The notes beneath the pieces are model-generated. The model did not search any database and had not been told where the DNA came from. It worked only from the letters and a program-made list of their open reading frames with translations. Positions 46,645 to 58,041 of a stretch of 64,000 nt of DNA are shown one piece after another (positions within the stretch are counted from its first letter, which is position 1; every line of letters starts with the position of its first letter). Origin of the DNA: Vitellaria paradoxa (Eukaryota; Streptophyta; Magnoliopsida; Ericales; Sapotaceae); contig CM034236.1 of assembly GCA_019916065.1 (NCBI GenBank), positions 15,019,167 through 15,083,166 on the forward strand, read 5' to 3'. The position numbers were made by a program, and so were the translations under genes.

Positions 46645-48963
46645 TGTCACACCCCGGGTTTTACAACCAGCGTACGTGAACAAAAGAACGCATAACACAA
46701 CATTAAATAACATTTCTTGTCTCACATCAGAGCCATAAACCCACACTATAGAGCAATGAATGTAAAAATAAATAAAACTTAACTTTAAATTTAAATAAAT
46801 GCCTTAGTCAGAGTTAACCAAGCAATAAGTTCCAAAGGCTAAGCCCAAATATTCCTTCAAAGCTAAATAAAACAATTAATAATAACCTCACAAATAGAGG
46901 CTTATTACAATTCACTAAAAAAAAAAAACAATTCTCTAAAGGAAATTCTAATGTAATTAAATAAAAACAAATAAATAAATTCCTAATTTCCATGGTGAGT
47001 AGGTCCTGCGCATGACTCAAAATCATTACCTACATCGCAAGCTGTAAGGGGTTTAGCACTAATACCACGTGTGCTCGAAACCTACTAATAGTATAAATAC
47101 AAAATGCCCTAGCATGCTACTAAATGAAACAATTATACACAAGTAGCAATTTCAAACAAGAAATTAAGTTTATTTGTCAATCTATCTTCATTATAATTTA
47201 AATGTGTTTCAGCACCACACAACACATCAAAGAAAAACAAGTTAATTTCAAGGTACTACCGCTTGGTTGTCTCGTAGAAACAAGACCTAACCAATATATA
47301 TCATTCATTGATGTCTGCTTGGTTGTCCCGTAGAAACAGGACTCAACCAATGTACACCATCCTTCGGTGTCTGCTTCCTAGGCCGAAGCCTTAGGAATGT
47401 AATATGCCACCCTTAGGCATTTGCTCGTTTGTAGGTTACTAGCCTACTGGAATCGATAACCAACCCCGCGCGAGTTTCGAGACTTTCAACCCTTGGGTAC
47501 GTATACCCGATATTTTCAGTACCCCTCAACTCAAACAAAATATACTATCAAATTCCACTTCAAATCTATATTAAATAAATTGATCTTTTTATTCCCAAGT
47601 AAAAGAAAAATTAAATAAATTATGTATCCACACTAGAATACTGTTAGCCACACCACTAATGCTCATCAAACAATTTCATTAACATAACAATCAAACAATT
47701 CAAAATGTATGATTCAAAGCAATACACGTTGATTACATGGCAAGGGGTTTAATAAATAAATAAATAAATATAAAAAAAAATTCCATCCAACAGTTTGTCT
47801 TGGAAAAAAAAATATCAATGACTTGCACAATATATGAGTATAAATATCTATGGGTCCCATTAGCATATAAAGACAATACTAAAAGCAAATCACTTTGAAC
47901 ATACTTTTTATTTGCTACCCGTCATCAAACAATCAATATTATATATATATATATCATGGTTTTTATTCATTACATATAAGACACAACAAACATAATAAAA
48001 AAAAATATAAACATATTTGATTCATAAATTCATGTGATGTCTGCCAGCAAAAAAAACTTTCAAACAAACTAATATGTAAAGACAAAATTCAAAAGAAGAC
48101 AAATTATCATGTAAGGACAAAAGTTTAAGTTTTCTTTATTTTATTCAACTAATGGCTTTTGCTGGACACTCAATTCCCACCTTTTAACATATATATGTAT
48201 GTAAGGTAATAATTCGTATACCTTCTGATCAATTAGGTGGAAGACTTCAATTAAATATGTATACTTACATAGAGTAAAATAAATGCCCAGCAAAAGTTAT
48301 CCCATCAATCATACAACTTTAATCTACGCAATGGTCTTAAATGCACGTTCCAGGTCACGGTTTACAAAGGAAAAAAAAAATCAAAAACTCACCATTTATT
48401 TCATTTGACAAGTTTGACAGCAATCATTACCTTTTTCAAGTCATTACTTATTAAGTTTAAATATATATACACTTATTTATATATGCAATGCACTGATAAT
48501 TTCCTTTCATATAATATATATACGTAAAGAAATTTCATTAATTTAGATGACTCACAGAACGAGACAAAGAAAGAAGGAAAGAAATTTTTTTATGGGTTTT
48601 GCCCCTTACCTGTAATCCAGCAACGGAAACAAATTGGCAACGCAAGAAAAACAAAATTTGTTACCGGCAAAATCACAGCGCAACCGCTGTATGCCCCTTT
48701 TCTTCTTTCACTCTCCGTTTCTCTTCCTCTCTCTTTTCTAGGGTTTTTAATTTATTAAAATAATTACAGATTTATATATTTATAAAGAAGAATTTTAACC
48801 CCAACCAATTAATTTATTTCTTACTGCCCATAGGTTTAGGAAAATTACACATTCTTCCTAAAATTTAAAATCTTTTCACATATAACCAAAAATAGCAACT
48901 TAAATTTATCGAGTAAAAATTTTCAAATTAAATTATATTATAAAAGAAATCTGGGTTATTACA
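46645..48963 (-). mobile_element. Solo LTR, block-2 copy
   Basis: Same insertion as 8032-10352, with identical ends and the same CTTTT duplication (46640-46644 and 48964-48968). The shared site and duplication show that one insertion predates the block duplication. The AT microsatellite is shorter here. Confidence 0.85.
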
Positions 48964-49842
48964 CTTTTTCTAATACCATGATATTTATAAATCCCCTAAT
49001 GTGATGTTTATCAATTATCCTATTAATATAATGAATAGTTAAACATAATTTGGCTTATCTTATCAAACCATAAATTATATGTTTTCCACAATTATATATG
49101 CAAGTTAGTGAAGTCCCACGAGACATATGGAAAAGGTTTTATTTTGATTGCTTTTTTTTTTTTTTTTTTGTGGCGCAAGACTGTTTTTCATAGACTATAT
49201 TGGAGCCTACAAGAGTTACGACTAGAAAATAGTTAGGACATACGTAGGTGTGAATAAATTGTGAGATTAATGACAATCAGACCTAGAATGAAATTCTTAC
49301 TTCTACTTGTGATTTTCATTGATTTTTTGGTTTTTGAAAAATTATGTCATTTCTAATTCGGTACACCATATAAAGTTAGATGATTCACTCCCATGGAGCG
49401 ATCAATCCCGTATTTCGTTGGAATGAACTTATATTAATTTGTTAAATGGATGAACTTATATTTTCATTTTGTCAAAAAACAAAAGATAGAAAGGGAAAGA
49501 TATGCAAGGAAACAGCACGTGCAGTTTCATATTTAAATTCGAAGCTAATGGCTAAACTTTAGTGTTAAATTCGCTTATTAGTTTTCTACCTCAATGACGT
49601 CTATTTCTCGGCTAACACAGCCGCATGTGCGTGCGGTTTGCTTTTAAAATTTTCATTTTTTTTTATCTCCTAGTACAAGGCGTTCAGGTTCATGCAGAGG
49701 ATTTCGTTTTCTATACGGCGAAATCAAAAAGTGAGATTGACAGAAAATCCATGGGGTGTCATTAATTCGGAAAGGTCATATGAAATGTACATTTAAGCAT
49801 CATTCAAGTCCTCAAAGGATCGGTTACACATCTTTATCCAAC
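48964..49842. repeat. Array spacer between solo LTR and copy 6
   Basis: Counterpart of 10353-11231, with a T-run at 49152-49169. No other gene is seen. Confidence 0.75.
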
Positions 49843-49850
49843 TATAAAAA
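49516..49850 (+). promoter_or_regulatory. Promoter region of copy 6, altered TATA box
   Basis: G-box CACGTG at 49516-49521. The TATA box reads TATAAAAA at 49843-49850 instead of TATATAAA in the other six copies. It remains a plausible TATA element at the same distance from the ATG (49935). Confidence 0.6.
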
Positions 49851-49934
49851 CCTTGCACATAGCGCCCTGTGAACCCAGGCCAATTCCAACCTACTAATTC
49901 AAACACTTGGCCTATCTTTATCAAAAGAAAAATA

Positions 49935-50426
49935 ATGTCTATCCGGCAGCCCGTACGAAACCAGATGGCGGAAATATTCATTGGCATGCTCTCACTCCTT
50001 GTTGCCAGTGGCATGGCGCATGCTAGACTAGACGTGTACAACCAAACACTAGTATTAGACAAATTGAGTGCTTTAACCAGGGATCCGAAGCATCCGTGGT
50101 ACAAGCAACCGTTGCCTGTGGAGGCTTATCCAGGATTCTTTGATTTTTTGACCGCTTGTCTCGATCATTTAGGTCAAAAGGAATGCGTACACCACGTTTT
50201 TAATGAAATGGTCGGAATCGAAAAAAATTTGAAAGATCTTAACTGCAGTTGTAAGGTTAAGGAAATAGGGCATAATTGCGTCATGGGATTGGCAGGGCTT
50301 ACTGGTCATTTTAAAAAGTTCGAGGGTACTGCTCCTCATATCTACGCCCTAGCTAGCGAACTGTTTTTTACAACTAAGAAGCTAACGAGTTGCCCTGCAC
50401 CTGAACCTGCTTCGACCAAGCCCTAA
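49935..50426 (+). CDS. Prolamin-like secreted Cys-rich protein, copy 6 (12-bp in-frame deletion)
   Basis: Open over 163 codons. Compared with copy 2 it lacks four residues, because one of two tandem NQT-containing stretches near residues 36-42 is lost (DVYNQTLVLDKL); one N-terminal sequon remains. The six domain cysteines and the NCS sequon are kept. It shares S25, the LDHLG segment, the SC before the tail and the Lys-Pro ending with copy 2, its block-1 counterpart. Private change: Ser in PEPASTKP. The deletion is in the linker between signal peptide and Cys domain, so folding is probably unaffected. Confidence 0.75.
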   Translation: MSIRQPVRNQMAEIFIGMLSLLVASGMAHARLDVYNQTLVLDKLSALTRDPKHPWYKQPLPVEAYPGFFDFLTACLDHLGQKECVHHVFNEMVGIEKNLKDLNCSCKVKEIGHNCVMGLAGLTGHFKKFEGTAPHIYALASELFFTTKKLTSCPAPEPASTKP

Positions 50427-52311
50427 GTCTATATGCATGAAAATGTTACTGTATCAGATGATCTAAGATGGTGTCTATTGTATATTGATTTGATCCTACA
50501 TCCAAGCTTTAGATGTTTATCATATTTGTTTCTCGAGTAATTAGTGGGGTTTATTACAATACCGAGTCCAATTATAAAGATAATTCCATACTAATCTTCA
50601 TTATAATGCATCCAGGCAACATCGAATGTCACAAATCTTAATATTTCGCTTTTATTTCGTAATGGTTTCTCATTTATGTGGTATGAAATTTACTCGCGAG
50701 CATTTTTTTTGGGTGCTATCTTCACCAATTAAGAAAATGTTCGTCAAAGAAAATTTGATGGTTTACACTGTCTAGTGGTCCCACACATTAATTATATCAG
50801 GAAATGTTAGCTATTGAACTTTATTGAGGGGATAACCTATATTCTATAAATTTCATTAGTAGTTTAGTGGACAAAATCTATTGAGACACATTTTTGGTGA
50901 AATTTTCAGAAAAAATCCGTGTCGATGTTTGATCGCAGTTGAAATGACATCATAATTGGGCATTATCGCATCTTCACATTGGTTTGAATTGCGGGATATT
51001 TGAGTCATTATTACATGATGACACTGGTTCGCAATACGGGTTATTTGAGCAAATGTTTTTTTTTCTCCCAATCATAAGCTTTTATGACGAGGCCTGCAAA
51101 ATAAATTTTGTTCAATGATGGCACCCGATTGTTTTGTCCTGCCACGGTCTACAACCTAGGTCCTAAAGGAGATTAATAAAATCAGGCAATGTGATGTAGC
51201 AAAGTCTTTTGTATGAAATTTAATCTGATTTCCTTTTTTTTTTAATGTGCATATAGTTTTCCTTTCAAAACTGTAAAAACTGTTCAATGTTTTTTTTTCT
51301 TATGAAATGAATAAGGAAAGATAAAAAAAGCCTATAGCGAAAAAAGAAAAGTTGTTATATTTCACTAGCTCTTCTAATCCAAATATTGTCCCTGCAGAGC
51401 ATAAACTCTGGGATTATACACCTGAATTTCATTTCTAAGATGAAGACGTAAATTACTGTAAAAAAATAATTTTGTTAAATGTAAAAAAATTAAATTGCAA
51501 TCTATGAAATCTTAAAAAATAGGTTGTCCAATGATTTTTTTGTTAAAAGTTTTCATCTAAAGGTTTCATTTTTTATCCCGAATCAAATGTTAGTGTTGCT
51601 TTCTTCTAAGCAAAAATAATATGCTTTACCACCCCATAGGCGGATCCACATAGGGGCAAGGGGGGTCAATTGACCCCACTGGAAGTAAAATTTTTGTAGA
51701 AAATAGTATAATTTTTGAGATATTTTTGTATTTTTGCCCCTATAAAATATATTTGTCAAAATAAATTGCCCTTATACTTTAAACAATTTACAAGTTTTGC
51801 CCCACTGGAAGAAAATTTTCTTTAAAAAATAGTATAATTTTTTAAATATTTTTGTATTTTTACCCTTATAAAATATATCTTTCAAAATAAATTACCCTTA
51901 TACCTCAAGCAATTTACAAGTTTTGCCCCCTTAGGAAGCAAAATTTTTTAGAAAATAGTATAATTTTTTTAGGTGTTTTTTTCTTTTTGCTCCCATAAAA
52001 TATATATCTCAAAACAGATTGCTCATAAGTCAAGTACACTGCCTTTATTTATCGGCTTGACCCCACTGTAATAAAATCCTGAATCCGCCACTGCACCACC
52101 CTTATTTATTAGGCACAGGAGAGACTCATTATGGGATTTCAGTTCTGCACAATTGTTATGTCTATTTTGTATTTGTTAATGTATTTTCTAACTCATGAAA
52201 TTCAAGGAACCATAATAACATTATACTTCCTTAAGTGTATTTCTTCATTAACTAATTTCTAAGAAATAAAGGTTAGCAAGAATTATGTATCTTCATCCAA
52301 TGCCGTCCTAG
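50427..52311. other. Ancestral 3' flank of copy 6, with hAT-like insertion
   Basis: Counterpart of 11828-13253, retained only here and after copy 2. It is interrupted by the 459-bp element at 51635-52093. The minus-strand frame at 50856-51071 is shorter than its counterpart because of indels, so I do not call it a gene. Confidence 0.65.
51635..52093. mobile_element. Short hAT-like non-autonomous element (MITE)
   Basis: 459 bp absent from the matching place after copy 2. The ends are imperfect inverted repeats: CATAGGCGGATCCACAT on the left, and CAGTGGCGGATTCAGGAT on the opposite strand at the right. The perfect 7-bp flank ACCACCC occurs on both sides (51628-51634 and 52095-52101), 8 bp with one mismatch. 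Inside are repeated TTGACCCCACT / TTTTGCCCC phrases and no coding. GGCGGATCCA-type ends with ~8-bp duplications are familiar in plant hAT MITEs; the superfamily call is by end motif only. Confidence 0.7.
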
Positions 52312-52441
52312 CACTACTACAAAAATGCATTAACATCACAGCTTTGAGGCGTGATGTCTCACGTTCGATCTCAATTACAAAAGCATGATTGATCCAGGTG
52401 AGATTGTAAGTTGCTTATTTTTTATCACAGTTTAGAACCAT
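52312..52441 (+). mobile_element. CACTA transposon terminus, block-2 copy
   Basis: CACTACTACAAAAATGC begins at 52312, the counterpart of 13254, with the same subterminal phrases and small differences. No opposite end was found. Confidence 0.75.
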
Positions 52442-55400
52442 GATCGAAAACTTACAATAGTCACGCACTAAAAGTGTGGTCTTTTTATGTAAAAACTAAG
52501 ATGAAAATAAATTTCACATGATCTTTTATGAATTTTGATCTCACTTTATTTAAAAAACAGTGGTCAAATATAGACAAATGATCACGCTGAAAAAATTGGT
52601 TAACTTTAGGAATAATAAAAATTCACATGGTAACCTACTATCGTGCCATCATGTGACGCCTTGTCATCCTACCAACCTTATATATTTGATATTTTTTTGT
52701 TGCTACTGAGAATTGAACTCGAGCCATTTATTTGGAAGTTAGTGTGCCTGACCGCTGGTCCAAACTATCATATTTATATATGCATGTTACATATTAATAT
52801 ATATAAACAAATTTTTATCATTTTTGGGATTGCAAAAAGTAATAAAATTATATTATTTTAATTTAATTATTTTAAGTTTTTTACAATAATTTATTATCAC
52901 TTTTGCCAACCAATTAGTAGCTAAATGCCACACTTTTCCAATCAATTAGTTGAGAGAAAAGATAAAAAAATTTACTGTTATGTAATTTTTTTAACTTTTT
53001 ATAATAATTTGAAATCATAACCAATATATAGAATCATACGACTTAATAAATAATTTATGAAATATATATCATATTTAATTAAAAAAGATCTTAAATCTTT
53101 TTCTTGTTTTCCTTTAATTCTTGTGTATAGCACAAATTTAATCATGACTCATTGTTTATGATATATTTTTTTCATTCCTATTATATTTTTAAAAGTAATT
53201 AGACTGCATTTAGTTTTAGTTTTGGAAAATTATTGTTCAAAGTAAAATTTTTGAAAACTATTTTAAGAATTTGATTTGTAATACAAAAATATATTTTCAA
53301 TGGTTATATTTGAAACTTAATTCTAAAAAGACAAAAAAAAAATTTTTTTTGTTATTTTTATTTCTAAATTTTTATCACTTCCAACGAAATATAAAATAAT
53401 GTCACTTTTAATATAATTAATATTAAAGTTACAATAAACATTTATAAGATATTAAATATTTAATATTCATGTGGTAATAATTCATAGAAACTATGAAGGC
53501 TAGTCCCATATTTTCATTGAAGAAAATAATGATTATACATGTAGCATTATTTAAATCTGATTTGGTAAATTTAGTTTTAGCATTAACCTAAAAACATTTT
53601 TGCCTATTCATAGTAGGTTTTATAGCATATTAAATTAATTAAAATTAATAAATAAATGTTATAACAAAATTTACGAAATCTAACTTAAATTACATAAAGT
53701 GATAAACAAAGTTGTTTGATAGAAATATAGAGAAAGAAATAACGATATTTTCCCTCATTCCTTTATCTCGCTTTTTTTAAATATGATTTTTCTCATTTTT
53801 TTATCTCTATTTTTTTCTAGAGATGTTTCCACTTATCTTTTATCTCGATTTTTTTTAAATGATGGTTTTTATTGATCTTTGATCTTGATTTTTCTAGAGA
53901 TGATTTTCACTGATCATTTATCTCGTTTTAAATACAAATACGGTTTTAACAAAACTGAGATAAAAAGTATTAAAAGTAACTTTTTATCTCAATTTTTAAT
54001 TAGACTAAGATAAAAAGTTTAACTAACAAATCTTTATCATGCGTTTTCTAAAACCGTAATCATTATAAATCTCCTAATGTGATCTTTATCAATTATCGTA
54101 TTAATGTAACGAGTAGTTTAACATAATTTGGCTTGTCCAAGATTTTTTGATTTTTTGTTTATTGATCTATGATAGTAGATTTTATAGCATATTAAATTAA
54201 TTAAAATTAATAAATAAATGTTACAACAAAATTGAAATCTAATTTAAATGATATAAAGTGATAAAAAAATTGTTGACAAAGATATCGAGAAAGAAATAAC
54301 AATAACGTCTTTCATTCTTTTATCCCGCTTTTTTTAGATATGATTTTTCTTACTTTTTTTATCTCAGTTTTTTTGAGAGATGTTTTCATTGATTTTTTAT
54401 CTCGGTTTTTTTAAGAGATGGTTTTCACTAGTCTTTTACCTCGATTTTTTTTTCAGAGATAGTTTCCACTAATCTTTTATCTTATTTTTAATAAAATTAC
54501 AGTTTTGACAAAATTGGGAGAGGAGTCTTAAAAGTAACCTTTTATCTCAGTTTTTTAATTAGACTAAGATAAAAAGTTTAGCTCGCAAATTTTTATCGTT
54601 CTTTTTCCAAAACCGCGATCTTTATAAATCTCCTAATGCGATGTTTATCAATTATCGTATTAATGTAATGAATAGTTCAACATAATTTGGCTTATCTTAT
54701 CAAACCATAAATTATATGTTTTCCACAATTATGCAAGTTAGTGAAGTTCCACGAGACATATGGAAAAGGTTTTATTTTGATTGCCTTTTTTTTTTTTGGG
54801 ACGCAAGACTGTTTTTCATAGACTAAATTGGAGCCTACAGGAGTTACGATTAGAAAATAGTTAGAACATACGTAGGTGTGAAAGTATTAAAATTAACCTT
54901 TTATCTCAGTTTTTTAATTAGACTAAGATAAAAATTTAGCTCACAAATTTTTATCATACTTTTTCTACTACCGTGATTTTTATAAATCTCCTAATGTGAT
55001 GTTTATCAATTATCGTATTAATATAATGAATAGTTCAACATAATTTGGCTTATCTTATCAAACCATAAATTATATGTTTTCCACAATTATGCAAGTTAGT
55101 GAAGTCCCACGAGACATATGGAAAAGGTTTTATTTTGATTGCTTTTTCTTTTTTCTTTTGTGGCGCAAGACTGTTTTCCATAGACTAAATTGGAGCCTAC
55201 AGGAGTTACGACTAGAAAATAGTTAGGAGATACGTAGGTGTGAACAAATTGTGAGATTGACCTAGAATGAAATTCTTATTTCTATTTGTGATTTTCATTG
55301 TTTTTTTGGTTTTCGAAACATTATGTCATTTCTAGTTCGGTACACCATATAAAGTTAGATGATTCACTCCCGTGGAGCGATCAATCCCGTATTTCGTCAG

Positions 55401-55821
55401 AATGAACTTATGTTAATTTCTTAAATGGATGAACTTATATTTTCATTTTGTCAAAAACAAAAGATAGAAAGGGAAAGACATGCAAGGAAATAGCACGTGC
55501 AGTTTCATATTTAAATTCGAAGCTAATGTCTAAATTTTAGTGCTAAATTCGCTTATTAGTTTTCTACCTCAATGACGTCTATTTCTCGGCTAACACAGCC
55601 GCATGTGCATGCGGTCTGCTTTTAAAATTTTCATTTTTTTTTTATCTCCTAGTACAAGGCCTTCAGGTTGATGCAGAGAATTTCGTTTTCTATATGGCGA
55701 AATCAAAAAGTGAGATTGAGAGAAAATCCATGGGGTGTCATTAATTCCGAAAGGTCATATGAAATGTACATTTAAGCATCATTAAAGTCCTCAAAGGATC
55801 GGTTACACGCCTTTATCCAAC
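52442..55821. repeat. Array spacer between copies 6 and 7
   Basis: CACTA-like unit sequence with minisatellites at about 53757-53925 and 54315-54480. It is longer than its block-1 counterpart because of a ~360-bp partial repeat at 54882-55243. No gene is seen. Confidence 0.7.
54882..55243. repeat. Partial duplication upstream of copy 7
   Basis: After CGTAGGTGTGAA (54871-54882) the sequence jumps back to AGTATTAAAATTAACC and repeats the preceding ~350 bp of unit. The second version carries the CTACTACCGTGATTTTTATA variant found upstream of copy 5 (about 42788), not the version just before it. Copy 7 therefore has an upstream region of copy-5 type. Block 1 shows no such repeat upstream of copy 3. 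Confidence 0.8.
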
Positions 55822-55829
55822 TATATAAA
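55494..55829 (+). promoter_or_regulatory. Promoter region of copy 7
   Basis: G-box CACGTG at 55494-55499 and TATATAAA at 55822-55829, 92 nt before ATG 55914. The upstream boundary is the chimeric junction at about 54882. Confidence 0.6.
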
Positions 55830-55913
55830 CCTTGCACATAGCGCCCTGTGAACCCAGGCCAATTCCAACCTACTAATTCAAACACTTGGCCTATCTTTAT
55901 CAAAAGAAAAATA

Positions 55914-56417
55914 ATGTCTATCCGGCAGCCCGTACGAAACCAGATGGCGGAAATATTCATTGGCATGCTCCCACTCCTTGTTGCCTGTGGCATGGCGCAT
56001 GCTAGACTAGACGTGTACAACCAAACAATTAACCAAACACTAGTATTAGACAAATTGAGTGCTTTAACCAGGGATCCGAAGCATCCGTGGTACAAGCAAC
56101 CGTTGCCTGTGGAGGCTTATCCAGGATTCTTTGATTTTTTGACCGCTTGTCTCGATCGTTTAGGTCAAAAGGAATGCGTACACCACGTTTTCAATGAAAT
56201 GGTCGGAATCGAAAAAAATCTGAAAGATCTTAACTGCAGTTGTAAGGTTAAGGAAATAGGGCATAATTGTGTCATGGGATTGGCAGGGCTTACTGGTCAT
56301 TTTAAAAAGTTTGAGGGTACTGCTCCTCATATCTACACCCTGGCTAGCGAACTGTTTTTTACAACTAAGAAGCTAAAGAATTGCCCTGCTCTGGAACCTG
56401 CTCCGACTATGCCCTGA
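55914..56417 (+). CDS. Prolamin-like secreted Cys-rich protein, copy 7
   Basis: Intact, 167 codons, with six domain cysteines, two NQT sequons and the KVKEIGHNCVM block. P20 replaces Ser in the signal peptide hydrophobic core (GMLPLLVACG), which could weaken secretion. K155 and L160 alter the end of the domain and tail (KLKNCPALEP). T142 is shared with copy 3, its block-1 counterpart. Its 3' flank (GGTGTTTAATG..., CTCAAATAATTAGTGCGG) is of the copy 1/4/5 type while the coding part groups with copy 3, so the locus is a mosaic. Confidence 0.75.
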   Translation: MSIRQPVRNQMAEIFIGMLPLLVACGMAHARLDVYNQTINQTLVLDKLSALTRDPKHPWYKQPLPVEAYPGFFDFLTACLDRLGQKECVHHVFNEMVGIEKNLKDLNCSCKVKEIGHNCVMGLAGLTGHFKKFEGTAPHIYTLASELFFTTKKLKNCPALEPAPTMP

Positions 56418-57021
56418 GTCTATATGCATACGAATGTTACTGTATCAGATGATCTAAGACGGTGTTTAATGTATATTGATTTAATCCTACGTCCAAGTGC
56501 TAGATGTTTATTATATTTGTTTCTCAAATAATTAGTGCGGTTTACTACAATACCAAGTACAATTATAAAGATAATTCCACACTAATTTTCGTTACGCTGC
56601 ATCCTGGCAACATGATCGAAAACTTACAATCGTCACACACTAAAAGTGTGATCTTTTTATGTAAAAATTGAGATGAAAAGAAATTTAACATGACCTTTTA
56701 TCAATTTTGATCTCACTTTCTTTAAAAAATAGTGGTCAAAAATAGACAAATGATCCCGCTGAAAAAATTGGATAATTTTAAGAATAATAAAAATTCACAT
56801 GGTAACCTCCTATCAGGCCGTCGTGACATCATGTGACGCCTTGTCATCCTGACAACCTTATATATTTGATATTTTTTTGTTGCTATTGAGAATTAAACTC
56901 GTGCCATTTTTTGGAAGTTAGTGTGCTTGACCGCTAGCCCAAACGATCATTTATATATGCATTTTACATATCAATATACATAAACAAATTTTTATCATTT
57001 TTGGGATTGCAAAAAGTAATA
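56418..57021. repeat. Array spacer after copy 7, truncated
   Basis: Gene 3' flank and start of the CACTA-like segment (from about 56611). It ends at GCAAAAAGTAATAA, about 770 unit bases earlier than the truncation after copy 3. Confidence 0.7.
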
Positions 57022-58041
57022 AGGGTGTGATTTGGTAGAACTGCGGAAAGGTAGTGGTATGATAATTTTAGTGTTCCAAAATATCTTGAACTCCCTATCC
57101 CTCCTTTGAATCCTCCTATTACATCCCAATAGTCTCATTATAACCTAATGCAAGTCCTAATGGATCCATAGAAGAATTCTCATTCAATTATGAAAGCTAG
57201 GAATTGAGAATGCATGGTGAAAATTCTGAAATAAACTCACTGCATCATTCTTTCATGGAGTTATGGCAAGTCCTTTTATTTCTTGAATAAATCGTTCTTC
57301 ACTTATGATGCTACCTTCTAGAATTTGATTTACATTTACTCTTTAAAAAGGGGCATCTTGAGTAAAACCTTGTGTGATCTATTTTCTTGTGAGTGGATTC
57401 CAAGGTGAGAATTGAAGTCGAAACTTAGGGAGATGGTGTGATGCAAAAATTCAAGATAGAGTTTGATTTTAGAGATTTAAATTGAGTTAACAGGTTAAGA
57501 GCTGAATTTTCATACTTGGTTCAAATATTTAGCAAATTTTACATGCCGCACAGAATTTCAAGATTTTAAATTGTTATCTTAAATTCCTTGGCTTGTGGTA
57601 TTGATTAACATTCTATAGTTATGATTTACCATTCATTTAGAACTTGAGATGCTGTCCTTAGGAATGCTCTTTATAGACCTGCAAACCCAAAAATAAAGCT
57701 TTTGGTTGTTTTTAAGGTAGCCCTCTTACTTTAGACATTACTAGGGACTAGTAATGTTGTAGTTAGGGGGTGTGATTGGACTTAACTCGTTACATATTTC
57801 TTTACTTAATTACACCTTTATATAGGATATAAATGATATAAAACTTGTGTTTTGTGCAGATTTTATCTTCTACTTTAAACATATGGAACATGTATTGAAT
57901 TATGTCACAAGAAGAAGCAATTTGAGTATTATTAAGGATGCAAAGGAAGATTTGCTGAAACACATTTTGTTGAGTAAAGCCATCGGAGTAGATGAAGAAT
58001 TTCCATGTGAACTTAATACGAGAAAGGAAAAATCAGCAATT
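57022..58041 (+). other. Foreign fragment with exon-like segment, longer block-2 version
   Basis: 57022-57594 is present only here. It begins GGGTGTGATTTGGTAGAAC directly after TAA, which resembles a PIF/Harbinger or Tourist-type end (TAA/TTA target), but no partner end is seen. 57595-58041 matches 18387-18840, including the TTTGTGCAG splice-like site and the frame with HMEHVLNYVTRRSNLSIIKD. No family is recognised for the peptide. Confidence 0.45.
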
